Assembly (NCBI GenBank): GCA_020746105.1
Contig: CM036620.1
Location: 44,908,706 to 44,972,705, forward strand
From: Trogon surrucura
Taxonomy: Eukaryota > Chordata > Aves > Trogoniformes > Trogonidae
Reading direction: 5' to 3'
DNA length: 64,000 bases
A model generated the notes under the pieces. The model did no database searches. It saw only the letters and a program-made list of their open reading frames with translations, and was not told the origin of the DNA. Both the position numbers and the translations under genes were made by a program. Each line of letters begins with the position of its first letter. The first letter of the stretch is position 1. Shown one piece after another: positions 1 through 11,050 of this stretch.

Positions 1-3000
1 GCTATCATGTATGTTTTTCTATTTTTGAACTATAGGTTCTCTACTGTAACCAAGAAACTGTGGCAAACCTTTGTGGCTGCACAAAGGAAAAAAAACAACC
101 CAAAACCACAAATGTGATTGTGATACACAGGAGTCACATCTCACAAAATTTCTCTCTCTAAGTGATAAATTTAACTGAGCAGGCAGAATTTCTATTCTCC
201 TTATTTTCCATCCACTTATTCTCTAGTATGTCTGGGTGCCTTTTTAGCATAGTATGGAAACCTGAGAGAAACCTGAGTTCAGGATGGGGCAAAAGCTGTG
301 CAAGTTACAATGTGGAACTGCAGGAATGAAAATACCAGGCAATGTGGACTTAGAAAAATAGAGGTGTGAGAAGATGTCTAAAATTACTGAAACGGGAGAA
401 TCCTTCAGAAAGAATACAACAAGAGATATTTTGTGGGAGTGAGAAGATAGCAGTAGGCTAAGGATTTGCTCCTATTTCAGCTACTTAGAGAGAACTGTAT
501 TACATTGAATTTGCAATGTGGTCTGTTAACCTCCAGCATATTTGAATTGTATTGACTCTAGTCTAGACAGGGCCTAAAAAAAGCATAAACTTGAGTCCAA
601 CATATTTTTCCCTTCTTCATTATCCTAGAACAAAACGTCTCTTCCACTTAGGGAAAATATCTTCCATCACTGTAAATATTTTTAGATTGTGGTGAGGAGT
701 TAACACAGTCAATTCCAAAGTGAATCAGACACAGTACTTCAGCATTGATATTTAAGGGTCAAGCAAATGACTTTGTGAAAACTTCAGAGAGTTCTTCATG
801 CCCAGTCAGTTAGCATGCCATTAAAAAGAGCAAAACCCCACAATGGTTATAAATCACAATTGTTCTTAATATATACAACCTCTTAAAACTTGTACAGGCA
901 AGTCTAGTATTTATTCTGTGTAACTTTTTATGAAATATTGGTTATGGTTTCAGTAGTCGTTGGCCAGTCTGCATGCTGTCAATCAAAATATCCTGTTTGG
1001 ACTTTGTTATCTCCCTTCATTCTTTCCAGCAGACTGCAGGCTGCTTTCAGGTCTCAGAAGATATAAGACTTTCCTTTAAAAATAACCTAGAGCTTAGCAA
1101 TGAATAGTATTGCTGCCTCAATTCCTTCCTTTATAAAGTCCTGCCTAATGCTTTTCACTTTACTTTTCATTTCCTTTGTAGTGCTGAGATCTGGGAAAAT
1201 TAAGATCTGTGGTACTCCATATTCGAGTGTATGTTTGAGACTTGCAACTTGCAGCATTCTCACATGATCTTTGCTATTAGTGAATGTAAAAACAGTTTCT
1301 ACCCATCTCCCCCTTCCTATTTGCTAAACTAATAGATTAGTGGGAGAAATTTTCAATGCATAATGTAGAGAAATAACAGCTTAGCTCAAGGATTTTTGGT
1401 TTGCCATAGGTTGGGGGAGAGGATGAGAATACAGAAGTTTTGTAATTTTCTTCTTTACAACTTTCTCCCTGGATTTATTTCTCTAAGAGTAATATTATCC
1501 TCTTTTTGGTGAAGGTGCTGGCAAAGACCTGTTAATTTCTTCTGTAATCTGATCGTAATGAGATAGAACAATGCATGGGTGACTGTAGAAAAGTTATATA
1601 GCCTTTGCATAGGAAAACTCGGGGCAAAAGAAACAACCACAAAACATTCATTTGGATACTGGTCAATTATGGAAAACTCACTATTACATTGGACTGTTAC
1701 CCTTAAGGCTAATAAGGAGATATCAAAGCAGATACTAGAGATTGCCATGATACTTGCATGTCCTAAGCATAGTATTCTGTATAGAAATACAGCTTCAGAG
1801 GGTGTGACAGCTCTTTGCAGTACATCCTGCTTTCTTGCAAAATACATAGCTAGCACTGAAGAATTAATTTTAGTAAGAAGACAATGTTTCGTTTTTTTGT
1901 TATTGTGTGCATAAGCTCAGTATCCGATTCTGCTTGGGACTCCAAAACCATCTCATTCATGCCACTCATAAAATGCTTTGCTCTTGCTGCACAGCAGTCT
2001 TACAGCACATGATCTGAATACCTTTTTGTTAAAACCAAATTTGTAGGTGTGCTTCTAGCAGTATACCTAATCTACTTCAATCTCTAGACATGTAGTCTAG
2101 TCCTCAGTCTGAAACATGTAGTGTGGATGATGGGGTCTCAGTACCCACAGCTGAGCTTTACAAATCTACTCTTATGGGATCACACTAGTATGAAGACATA
2201 GACATAATTTTTTCCGCTTCATGTAATTTTATTTAGCCATGTTAGTAACTTGGTAAGGGTCTTTATGAATTGAAGGGAATCTGGGAGAAAGTAGAAGTGT
2301 GCTTGATGGGTTTCTCAGCACACAGCAGTATTGAGAAGAAAGGTTTAAAGAAACAAATCTCAACTCTTTTCTTTTAATACTTTTGTATTCATGAACACAT
2401 ATTGCAGCAGAGAAGAAATTGTTGTATCTCTTATTTTTAAGTAAGAGATGCTTTAGCAATTCTCCTGAACTTTTTTAGCCAATTAATGTTTTGTCCTTAA
2501 TTCCTAGGACTGGTATTTCATTTTTGCAATTAGTATGTATGCGACGACTAATATTTAAAAAGTATGTAGGATAGTATGAGATATATTATATGCAGTGAGA
2601 AGGGACCAAAAAAACCACCCAAAAAGTTCTTTCCAAAAGTAATGAAGCATGTAAAAAAAATCAGCTCATCAAAGATATAAATGTAACTGCATTACTTAGT
2701 TCTCATTTTCTGAGTAGCAGCAATTAAATAAACTTAAAACTGGTGGCTATAATCCTCAAGGTTGGATATGATTAATAAAGCAAGTGATAGCCTGCTGATT
2801 CTAAAGTAAAAAGCTGAATAAATACATGTTGCCATTTTCAGCAATAAAGTAATAAGCAGTTTAGAGTAAATGTGATTGGCATAAAATAATGTTAGAAACA
2901 ATGTCAAATGCACTCATGAAACAGCTATTGATGTCAAATTTGCAAAACAGGATGCCTTTCCAACAAATATATCCACAATATAAGTCAGAGTTAGCATGAC

Positions 3001-4078
3001 AGATACAGGAACAAATTATTCATGGCAAATTTAAATTATGTCCTAACTAGTGCCGCAATAGCAGTATTTATTTAATCAAAGCATGATTATTGTTTGACAA
3101 TTACTTTTAAAAACTTCCCTAAAATCAAACAGATAATATTTGTACAATTGTAATAGCTGAGCTATGCAAGCAATTGGAAAGCTTACTCAGTTGTTCAAGG
3201 AAGTAAAGAAGCTAGAAGAATTTGGCATATCAAATCATGGTAATACAGCAGCTAACTGAAAGCACTGTTAAATGGTACTACCTGTATACAGCAGAGATTT
3301 ACACTTGATATCTCAAACCTGTAAATTAGCTCGCAAGGAGCAATGCAGCCAATAGCCACTGAAATCGCATGAGATAATTAAAACAGGTAGTTTCCTTTCC
3401 AGTATGGCACGTTTCAGGAAGTGCTTTTCCTCTGAAGTCTATAGCAATGGCCCCAACAGATCAGGCAATGGTTCCATCTGTTCTATGGAATCATTCACTA
3501 AGAGTGGCCATGCAGGGGTATGCAGGGAAGAAGAGTTGTGCAGGCATGTGGTTCTTCCCCTTGTGTTCTCCCAGTTACCAATTGGTTTTTTTTAGCATAG
3601 AATCACAGAGAGCTGTGGTTGTATGCATTTATTTTCTCACGGGTCCTTCTTCCATCTCTCTTTTTCAGACTCTCTTTGAGCCCATGTAGACTTGGCATAT
3701 CTGTAGCCTTTTCTAGCAAGCACTTCCTTAAGTATCTTCTCCTTTTCATTACTGGTCTTGTGTTGCAAGAGATGACCAGTCCTTATTCAGAATTTCAACA
3801 CAAATACATTTTTTAACAGATGAATACTGTAGCCTGTGCTGTTCTTCCTCATAAAGCAACTTTCATACTTTTGTAATTGAACTCCCTTCTGAACCTTCCT
3901 GAGATTTCTAAGATGAAGGATACACATGGTAATTAAGGTGTGGAAGCACAGTAACTTTTGGATACAATGAAAATATTACAATGATATTCATTGCTTTGCA
4001 TTGTGATCTATTCGTAATACTTGGATTACTTTCTGACTGCAGCTAACATTAACTTGCCCTTTGGTGCTCTCATATCAA
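1..4078. other. AT-rich non-coding stretch, no gene seen
   Basis: No exon, RNA gene or clear mobile element was recognised. Open frames here start mostly at non-ATG codons, overlap each other on both strands and show no known domain. The part near 3800-3910 has a faint resemblance to the minus strand of old amniote CR1 3' regions, in wording such as 'tttgtaattgaactccctt', but it is too decayed to call. A short string 'agaatcacagag' near 3600 resembles a CR1 tail without any body. Confidence 0.6.
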
Positions 4079-4320
4079 GGCAGATTTAAGGAAGAGTGGG
4101 GAGGCTCAAGAAAGATATTAGGAAGAATTTCTATACTGAAAGCCATTGGAACAGACTGCCCAGGGAGGTGGTTGAGTTACCGTCCTTGGAGGTGTTTAAG
4201 AGACGGGTGGATGTTGCACTGGCAGGAATCGTTTAGTAGGTTGATAGGGCTGGGACAAAGGCTGGACTCGATGATCTTCTAGGTCTCTTCCAGCTGATAC
4301 GATTCTATGATTCTATGATT
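4079..4320 (+). mobile_element. CR1 LINE, 5'-truncated 3' end
   Basis: The sequence carries the end of the CR1 reverse-transcriptase frame ('ggaacagactgcccaggga', the W/R-N-x-LPREVV region) followed by the short 3' UTR. It ends in a repeated ATTCTATG octamer (gattctatgattctatgatt, 4301-4320), which is diagnostic of CR1 and gives plus orientation. Only about 240 bp of a roughly 4.5-kb element is present, as is normal for CR1, which is usually 5'-truncated on insertion. It is not functional. It sits directly against an older CR1 relic of opposite orientation. Confidence 0.93.
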
Positions 4321-4482
4321 TTATACCATCACTAATAGTACAGACATTTCACCTCTGAGTTCACTTAGAAACCCTGAGTCAATGCCATCTGGCCCCAGGT
4401 GTTTATTGCTTTTCATTTTTGTCATTGTTTCCTGTAATAAACTGTACAGTCTCTGCAATGTCAGATCTTCTGATGATTCTCT
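4321..4482 (-). mobile_element. Ancient CR1-type LINE relic
   Basis: The plus strand has the run 'gccatctggccccaggtg' near 4384, followed by a stretch resembling the antisense of old amniote CR1 elements ('vATGCCATCTGG(T/C)CC(A/T)GGTGA...'). This places it in the reverse-transcriptase coding part, minus orientation. It is strongly diverged, has no open frame, and is cut on both sides by the younger CR1 and by an LTR. The family call comes from memory of the antisense phrase and is moderately secure; the boundaries are approximate. Confidence 0.5.
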
Positions 4483-5034
4483 GACAGACAGCAGCTAAAC
4501 TCCATGCAGCCACTCACTCTCTCCTCCTGCCTTCCAGTATGATGGGGAGGAGAATGGAAAAAAAATCAATCTCATGGGTTGAGATAAGGACAATTTAATA
4601 ACTAAAGATAATAATAAAAATATAATGATAATAATAATTACTATGATGATGATTAAAAGGAATACAACAAAAAGAGGGAGAGAAATAAAACCCAGGAAAA
4701 GTCAATGTGGTTGCTCACTACCCACTAACCAATGCCTGAGCAGCAATCCACCGTCTCCCAGGCAACTCCCCCAGTTTATGTACTGAGCGTGAAGTCCTGT
4801 GGTATGGAACATCTACTTGGCTAGCTTGGGTCAGCTATCCTGGCTGTGGTCCTGCCCAGCTTCTGTAAACCTCCTTGCTGGAAGAGCACAAGAAACCGAA
4901 AAATCCTTTATTTAAGGTAAGCATTACTTAGCAATAACTAAAACATCAGTGTGTTATCAACACTAAATCCAAACCACAGCACTGTACTAGCTATTAGGAA
5001 GAAAATTAACTCTATCCCAGCTGAAACCAGGACA
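4483..5034 (-). mobile_element. Solitary endogenous-retrovirus LTR (copy A)
   Basis: This copy aligns by eye with 10479-11050 over its whole length. Shared blocks include the 'gggttgagataaggac' segment, the 'ccagtttatgta' block, 'gggtcagctatcctggctgt', 'aacatcagtgtgttatcaac' and the terminal 'accaggaca'. Reading the minus strand gives a TGTCCTGG start, a weak TATA-like CATAAA (4775-4780) and an ATTAAA poly(A)-like signal (4594-4599) in the expected order. The downstream end (left side) is eroded. No gag, pol or env lies beside it, so it is a solo LTR left by recombination. It is probably inactive. Confidence 0.85.
4608..4655. repeat. ATA/ATG-rich simple repeat inside LTR A
   Basis: Imperfect (ATA)n and (ATG)n trinucleotides lie inside LTR A. 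The same position in LTR C (about 10640-10672) carries 'gataatgataataataat'. The simple repeat therefore belongs to the LTR family and is not a later insertion. Confidence 0.75.
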
Positions 5035-6353
5035 TATCTTTAAATAATTTCCATACTATAATTTGCCCAGTCTGTAAAGATTTACTTCTCTTAGTTGCCC
5101 TCTGTAGCTTCTTTTCAATAAGTGTCCTCATATTTATTCTTGAGAAGCCTGGCAAACGTGGTTCCTGAAATCTTCAGGATTAAGAAGGATACCATTTCAC
5201 AGTGGGAAGCATATATTGGACATATTGCAACATCATTTTCCATAATGTATGCTGACTGGGGTTATAATGACAATGTTATTTTTATTTTTCAATTCTCTAA
5301 CAGCAGAAATGTATCAGCATGTACCAGAAAGAAATTATTAAACTTTTTCTACCAAAAAAAAAAATACATTCCCTGTTTTCTGACCTTCGTTAGAAAGTTT
5401 TAGAGTTTGATCTGGTACTTCAGTAAAAGATCCCCGATAGCAGGAAAATATCAGAGTTGTTATTGCAGCCTGTTTTCTAACAAAGAAAGCATTTCAGTTT
5501 TCCAGGTGAGATGTTTTAGTTTTAATAGTGTATACATGCTGTCTTGACACCAGGACAGACCTTCCTTCCTTGTTCTTTAAATTATGGCACAAACATTTCT
5601 CATCGATTGCAATTTTACAGCCATTTCAAAGCTCAGCTTTGGCCCCATGGTTTCACTGTGCCTGTACAATTGAGGAGAATAGCTTCTGTGATGGGTACTA
5701 TTACGGTCATTGTGTTCCTGTGAGGTGGACCTAAGTCTCTACTGAAGCTGGACAAGATGCGTAAATGTCTGCAGTCTTCTGACCGTTCCTGTGAACTCCC
5801 AAGTTGTAAAGAACATACTTGTTTTCCCTGTTCCGTGCAGACTATGAAAACATGCAATTTTTTAAAAGACTGCCTGTTTGTACCACTACGGTATGGTTAA
5901 TACTTAATTTCAAGAAGCAGGCTGTGTAAAGAGAGGCTTTGCATCAGAATTCCTGAGTTCGTCATTAAATAATCATCCTCTGATCGTTTGAAATCAAGAG
6001 CCAAGTGCCTTTTTCTACTGTTATAGTTTCTTAGGTATGATTCTTTGATTGGCTTCTTTTTGCTAGGAAAACTGAAGTTCGTGGAGTGTACTTTGTGTGG
6101 CTACAGGATACCTATTTCGTGTGATTTATCATCTTTTGTATTTAACATATTTTACATACTTAAACTGTAGGTTGATACACAGAATTTCTGGGAACTGAAA
6201 GTTTCAGAAAACTGTTTCACAGCAATCGCTTCTGATTCTGCTGCTCCTAGTAGTAGTATTGGCACAACTGCATAAAAACCATATTTACTAATCTCTTTCA
6301 GAGTACTATTTTACAAATTATAGGCAGCGCTTTCCCTGACTTTTTGTTGTTAT
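5035..6353. other. Non-coding stretch between LTRs; possible old CR1 trace
   Basis: No gene was seen. Between about 5065 and 5165 the plus strand ('gttgccctctgtagcttc', then 'ttcaataagtgtcctcat') resembles the antisense of the CR1 segment that in old copies reads 'GTTGCCCTC(CT)CTGGAC...'. This could be a separate ancient minus-strand relic, but it is short and I hold it weakly. The rest shows no recognisable structure. Confidence 0.4.
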
Positions 6354-6939
6354 TTAACACCACCCAATAACAAAGCACCACCCAACCGTTCACTCACCCA
6401 CCCACTGGTGGGACAGAGAAGAGAAGCAGAAGGGTAAAAGTGAGAAAACTTGTGGATTGAGATAAAGACAGTTTAATACGGAAAAAAAGCCACACATGCA
6501 AGTGAAGCAAAATGAGGAATTCAGTCACCACTTCTCATTGGCAGACAGGTGTTCAGCCATCCCCAGGAGAGCTGGGCTCTGCCATACATAATGGTAACTT
6601 GAGATGAGAAAAAGCTGTAACTCTGAATGTCCCCTCCTTCCTTCTTATTCGCCCAGCTTTAGATACTTGATGTGCATGACATCATATGATCTGGAATATC
6701 CCTTTCATCACCTGGGGTCAGGTGTCCCAGCTGTGTCCCCTTCCAACTTCTTGTACATCTCGGCTTATTTGCTGGTGGGGTGGGGTGAGAAGCAAAAAAG
6801 GCCTTGACTGTGTGAGCACTGCTCAGCAATAGCTAAAATATCCCTCAGTTACCAATGCTGTTTTCAGCACAAATCCAAAACATAGCCTCATACCAGCTAG
6901 TATGAAGAAAATTGTCTTCATCCCAGCCAAAACCAGCAT
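6354..6939 (-). mobile_element. Solitary LTR, diverged member of the same family (copy B)
   Basis: It shares the layout of copies A and C: a left end 'caaagcaccacccaac' in place of 'caactgagcacc', 'tgtggattgagataaagac' with the ATTAAA-like signal (TTTAAT on plus, 6472-6477), 'ggtgtcccagctgtgtccc', 'tcagcaatagctaaaatat', 'caaatccaaaacatagcc' and the right end 'cccagccaaaaccagca'. The middle differs from A and C more than they differ from each other, so this is probably an older or different subfamily. No internal retroviral sequence is attached. Ends are approximate. Confidence 0.75.
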
Positions 6940-9900
6940 AGTTTTTCTTCTTTGTTGTCAATTGTTATCTGCTTTGAATTGTTCTACGTAGATATTGGTA
7001 CTAACAGAATTCAGGATGTAACCCACAGAAAATGAAGTGGTTTGTCATTAGAAACGCAGCCCTTGCTAGTGATTCACAATATATCATGAAAATACGCATC
7101 TGTAATAGAGCTGTTCTCATACCTTTACATCTGCATGTGCTTTTGACCACTGCCAAAGACAAAATAATTGGCTAGAATAACTTGTGGAATGGCATTGCTC
7201 ATGAAACTTTAGGACAAAATGTAAAATTTATGAATACAAAATTCTAGCAGCTGAAATACTTAAGCCAGATGTCTAAACTCACGGCCTAGATACTTGTGTT
7301 TCCAAGCACTTCAGGCATGAATTCTTCCTTGGCCAAGAAGGCAATATTTGTTACACAAGCTTGAAATTTTCTGGAAAGTAGTTTTTGTTGTGCTGCCTGG
7401 ATGTTTTGCTTTTACTTCCTCATTTCTATGTAGTGGAATATAAACACGTGCAGTTATAAACACTCCAAATTCCTATGCCAGATTATATATTTGGTCTACT
7501 TTAATACTGTTTGGAAAGTGCAGAATTTAATTCTGGGCCACACAGGAAATAGTTAACCTCTAGCAGACATAACTCCTGTTGGAGTCATTCTTTGTGTGTC
7601 GCTAGTGAAGTGAGTGGAGCTGAAATCCTGCTTAAAGTTTCAGTTTTGAGCTTGTTGGGATCCATCATTTCCTTTCCTAACTCTAGCAAGGGATCTTCCA
7701 CTTCCTCTCTAGGCAATTTAATAAAGCTCTTTATCTCCAAATTCTCCTTTATTCTCTAAATTAAACTCATCTGTGCCTGTAAAAGCAGGTGGGGAAATTA
7801 ATATTCTGAACTATAAATACATAAACTCCCCAAAGAATTGTTGTTGATAAGTTACCTGGTCTATTAGGTAGAAACAGTAAGATGTCTTTGGTGTTCACTT
7901 GTTTTTATATATTTACTTTGTTCTGAGCAATCTGTTTCATTTAATAATGTTGCTCACCTGGCCTCACTACTGTCCCACGGGTTACAAAATCTGCCTTTTA
8001 CTCAATCCTTCAAGATCTGAATTGTGATCTCATTCTCCATCAAGGAAATATTTGACCTATTTTTTATTTAGCCTATTTATGCATGATGACTAATTTAATG
8101 AAACAGTATGTGTACTTCCAGGTTGGTTTATATGTTGTTTTTCTCCAAATATTACTTTACTAAAAGTAATTATGTCAGCCTAAACAGTCAATGAAATCTG
8201 GTGGCTAATAATTAACTTCTCAAAAGCAGACATTAAATGACAATGGTGCTTTAGCTGAACTCTAAATTCAGATATTTTTTTCTGTTAGGCACTTTGTCCA
8301 GTTCTCTTTATAAGCAATTCGTTATTTACATAAAGTAAATTACATGATCTAGAAGACTAGTTTGGAAAAACACACTAGTCTTTATCCATAAACAAAAAAA
8401 AAAAGAAAAAAAATCATGTTATTTCTCATTTTGGGCTGCTGAATGGTTTTCTGTTCAAACTGCATTAATAGAAAAAGGGACGTAAAATAACTAAAAAGAA
8501 CTTTTGCAACTTTTAAAAAGCAATCTCAGTTGGTCTTAGGAGCTGAGAGCTCTGCACTAGAATACTCATAGTTTCTCAGAGTTTTCTCACATCCAGCCAC
8601 CTTGATCTTTAGGCCACGTATACCCAAGGCCTGTCTGCAGGCGTGCGTGCAGATATACCCTCAGCTTGTCTCTTTCCTCCATCTTCTGCTATCCTTCCTT
8701 CCCTCTCTTTGAAGATCAGGCTATACGCTTTTTTTTAATGAAGCATGAAATTCTCACTTAATCACTCGAAAAAGGGTACTGGGAATTTACAAATATAAAA
8801 AAACTGTTGTGAGGCTCATTTTTTCACTTTGCTTTCCTAGTTCCTGTCAACTCTACTAATGTTAATTAAAAGAGCAGGTGTTCCATTCTTTCACACATTC
8901 AAATATATCCATACGTATTTTTCCGTGAAGACAGTTACTTGCTACTCTCTGAACAGACATCATCATTTCAAGCTGCTTTTCATACACTGTATTTTCTAGG
9001 TCACTGAGACCTCATTAGATATTTCAGAGCTGTGTTTGCAGATTCCTAATACTTGTAAGCCTGAAGAAAGTATTCTATCCAAATGCTGAGAAACAATCTT
9101 TAAGCTCCATTCAAATGGCATGTAGTTTGTTGTCATTTTTCATTACACGTCAATTTATCTGTAAATCTGAGGGGAAAAAAAGTCTAGCCAGAATGTTTAT
9201 GGTTTTAATGAAAAATAAAATCCTCAGATTATGACATTTTTAGAAGGATGCAGACCAGAGTACTGTAACTCAAAGTAAGCATAACCTTACATTCCACATG
9301 AAAATTTTCCTTTGAGTAATTTTATTAATTTATAATGCCCTTTCTAAGGCTAGCATCAGAAAATTGCGGTGATACTGAGTGCAAATTCGAAAGTCAGCTT
9401 TCAATCAAGCACATTAGATTAGAAACCCAAGTTATAAACACATTTCAGGATGCATGGCAATTTTAGTTCTCCGGTCACTAAAAAGATACTGTTACGAATA
9501 TGCTGTAATTTATGGGGGGAATTTCCTCCATGGCTGCATCTGCTAAACATTAAATTGAGAATGCAGTTTATCTTCTGGATTGATATTGTCCCTATAGACT
9601 TGAAACTACTCCGTGTAAAAAAAAAATTCTGTATTCAGACCTTAATCAAAGATGAAAAGGATGAAACAAGCAGTCCCCGTAGCCATTCAGTAGAACTGGG
9701 TATTGTACGTTCAAGAATGGCACCAGGAACCCCCATGGGGAAGTGACAGGATGAGACTAGGAAATGTTTGTGACTAACAGACTAAAGAATGTTCTTTCAC
9801 TTTCTCTTGTAAACAGGTTCAAATTAGCCATAGTATAGCATTTCCCCTGGGAGCCACCTAAATATTTCAACAAGAGAGTTATAAAAAGGGAACAGAAAAT

Positions 9901-10478
9901 TTACCATGAGTTACAGTGTCCAACCACAGGTAAAAAAATTGATTACAGTTCTGTTGGTTTCAGAGGTTTGTAGATAACAATTTATAAGTTGCAACATGAC
10001 ATTGAAAATGTAAGCTGTTGCAATAGGCATTTAGATCATTGCAGTTCATAGTAAAGTTAAAGTTGTATCTCTTCATAGCTCTGACTTTCACATACTTAAA
10101 TGTAGAACAGATTTTATTTATTTATACTACCTCCTATCACTGAAGAACAGAACTTAAATATGTCATTGCCAGTTGTTCTCTATCAGTTTTGATACATAAC
10201 TTTTTCTGATTGTGTAACACCAGGGTTTTTCGGAAACCATACAGTGCTAATTCACAGTGATATTTAAAGTACAATGCAGGATCATCAACTGTAATTGAAC
10301 TAACCAGAATGCTAACTAAATTAAAAAGTTCACATACAATTATATGAATTAAAATATATATCAACTTATATTTATAGCTACTATTTAAGTTCCATGTATG
10401 GATAAAGGGAAATCCATGTTTTAGGAATTCTTTTATGCAAGTTTGTGTTTGGAAATACATTGATTGTTAAAAAACATG
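6940..10478. other. AT-rich non-coding stretch
   Basis: No exon, RNA gene or recognised repeat. It holds short A-runs (for example around 8394-8415) and a 98-codon plus-strand frame at 9450-9746 without any familiar domain, which I regard as chance. Confidence 0.6.
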
Positions 10479-10606
10479 TGTCATGGTTTAACCCCAGCCA
10501 GCAACTGAGCACCAGCCCGCCACTCACTCGCTCCCCACCGCTCCAATGGGATGGGGAAGAGAATCAGGAAAAAAAAAGTGAAACTTGTGGTTTGAGGTAA
10601 AGATAG

Positions 10607-10612
10607 TTTAAT
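10607..10612 (-). promoter_or_regulatory. Poly(A)-signal-like ATTAAA of LTR C
   Basis: TTTAAT on plus reads ATTAAA on the sense (minus) strand. The same hexamer is kept at the matching place in copy A (4594-4599) and copy B (6472-6477), which supports a role as the retroviral polyadenylation signal. Its present activity is unknown. Confidence 0.4.
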
Positions 10613-10754
10613 AGGACAGAGAAGGCAGGGAAAATAAATTATGTTGATAATGATAATAATAATATATACAAAACCAGTGATGCACAATACAGTTGTTGAC
10701 AACCAATACCCAGCCAATCTCTGAGCCACGTGTCCCCCAGCCACTTTCCACCAG

Positions 10755-10760
10755 TTTATG
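10755..10760 (-). promoter_or_regulatory. TATA-like box of LTR C
   Basis: CATAAA on the minus strand, within a block conserved in copy A at the equivalent place (4775-4780). It lies about 145 bp upstream of the ATTAAA signal, a plausible U3 to R spacing. In related copies I recall a stronger TATATAAA here, so this is a mutated box of doubtful activity. Confidence 0.4.
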
Positions 10761-11050
10761 TGCTGGACATGACAACATCTAGTACGGAACGTGATTTCGG
10801 GTCAGCTGTCCTTGCTGTGTCCCCTGTAGCTTCTTGTGCACTCCTAGCCTCTGCTGGCAGGGCAGTATGACAAGGTGAAAAGTCCTTGACTTACTGTCAA
10901 CACTGCTTAGCAACAACTAAAATATCAGTGTGTTATCAACAATTAAAAAATTAGTGTGTTATCAAAATTATTCTCACCCTAAATCCAAACCACAGCACTA
11001 TACCAGCTAGTAGGAAGAAAATTATCTTTCTTCCAGACAAAGCCAGGACA

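Larger units (their letters stand above)
10479..11050 (-). mobile_element. Solitary LTR, best-preserved copy (copy C)
   Basis: The plus strand begins TGTCATGGTTTAACC at 10479 and ends CCAGGACA at 11050, so the element has TG...CA termini as an LTR should. The minus strand is the sense strand: TGTCCTGG start, TATA-like CATAAA (10755-10760), ATTAAA (10607-10612) and the far end GGTTAAACCATGACA. 'catgtg' stands both at 10475-10480 and at 11052-11057, slightly offset from the ends; it may be a worn target-site duplication. A short internal duplication repeats 'tagtgtgttatcaa' near 10925-10965. No coding region adjoins it. Confidence 0.9.

Noticed and set aside
1455..1856. 133-codon minus-strand frame
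   Set aside because: It begins with GTG, overlaps a 111-codon frame on the other strand, has no known domain, and is within what chance gives in 64 kb on six frames.
3594..3606. CR1 tail at 'agaatcacagag'
   Set aside because: Only one octamer-like word and no CR1 3' UTR follows on either strand.
4483..11050. A full provirus between LTR copies A and C
   Set aside because: The intervals hold no gag, protease, polymerase or envelope motif on the minus strand, and copy B differs in age.
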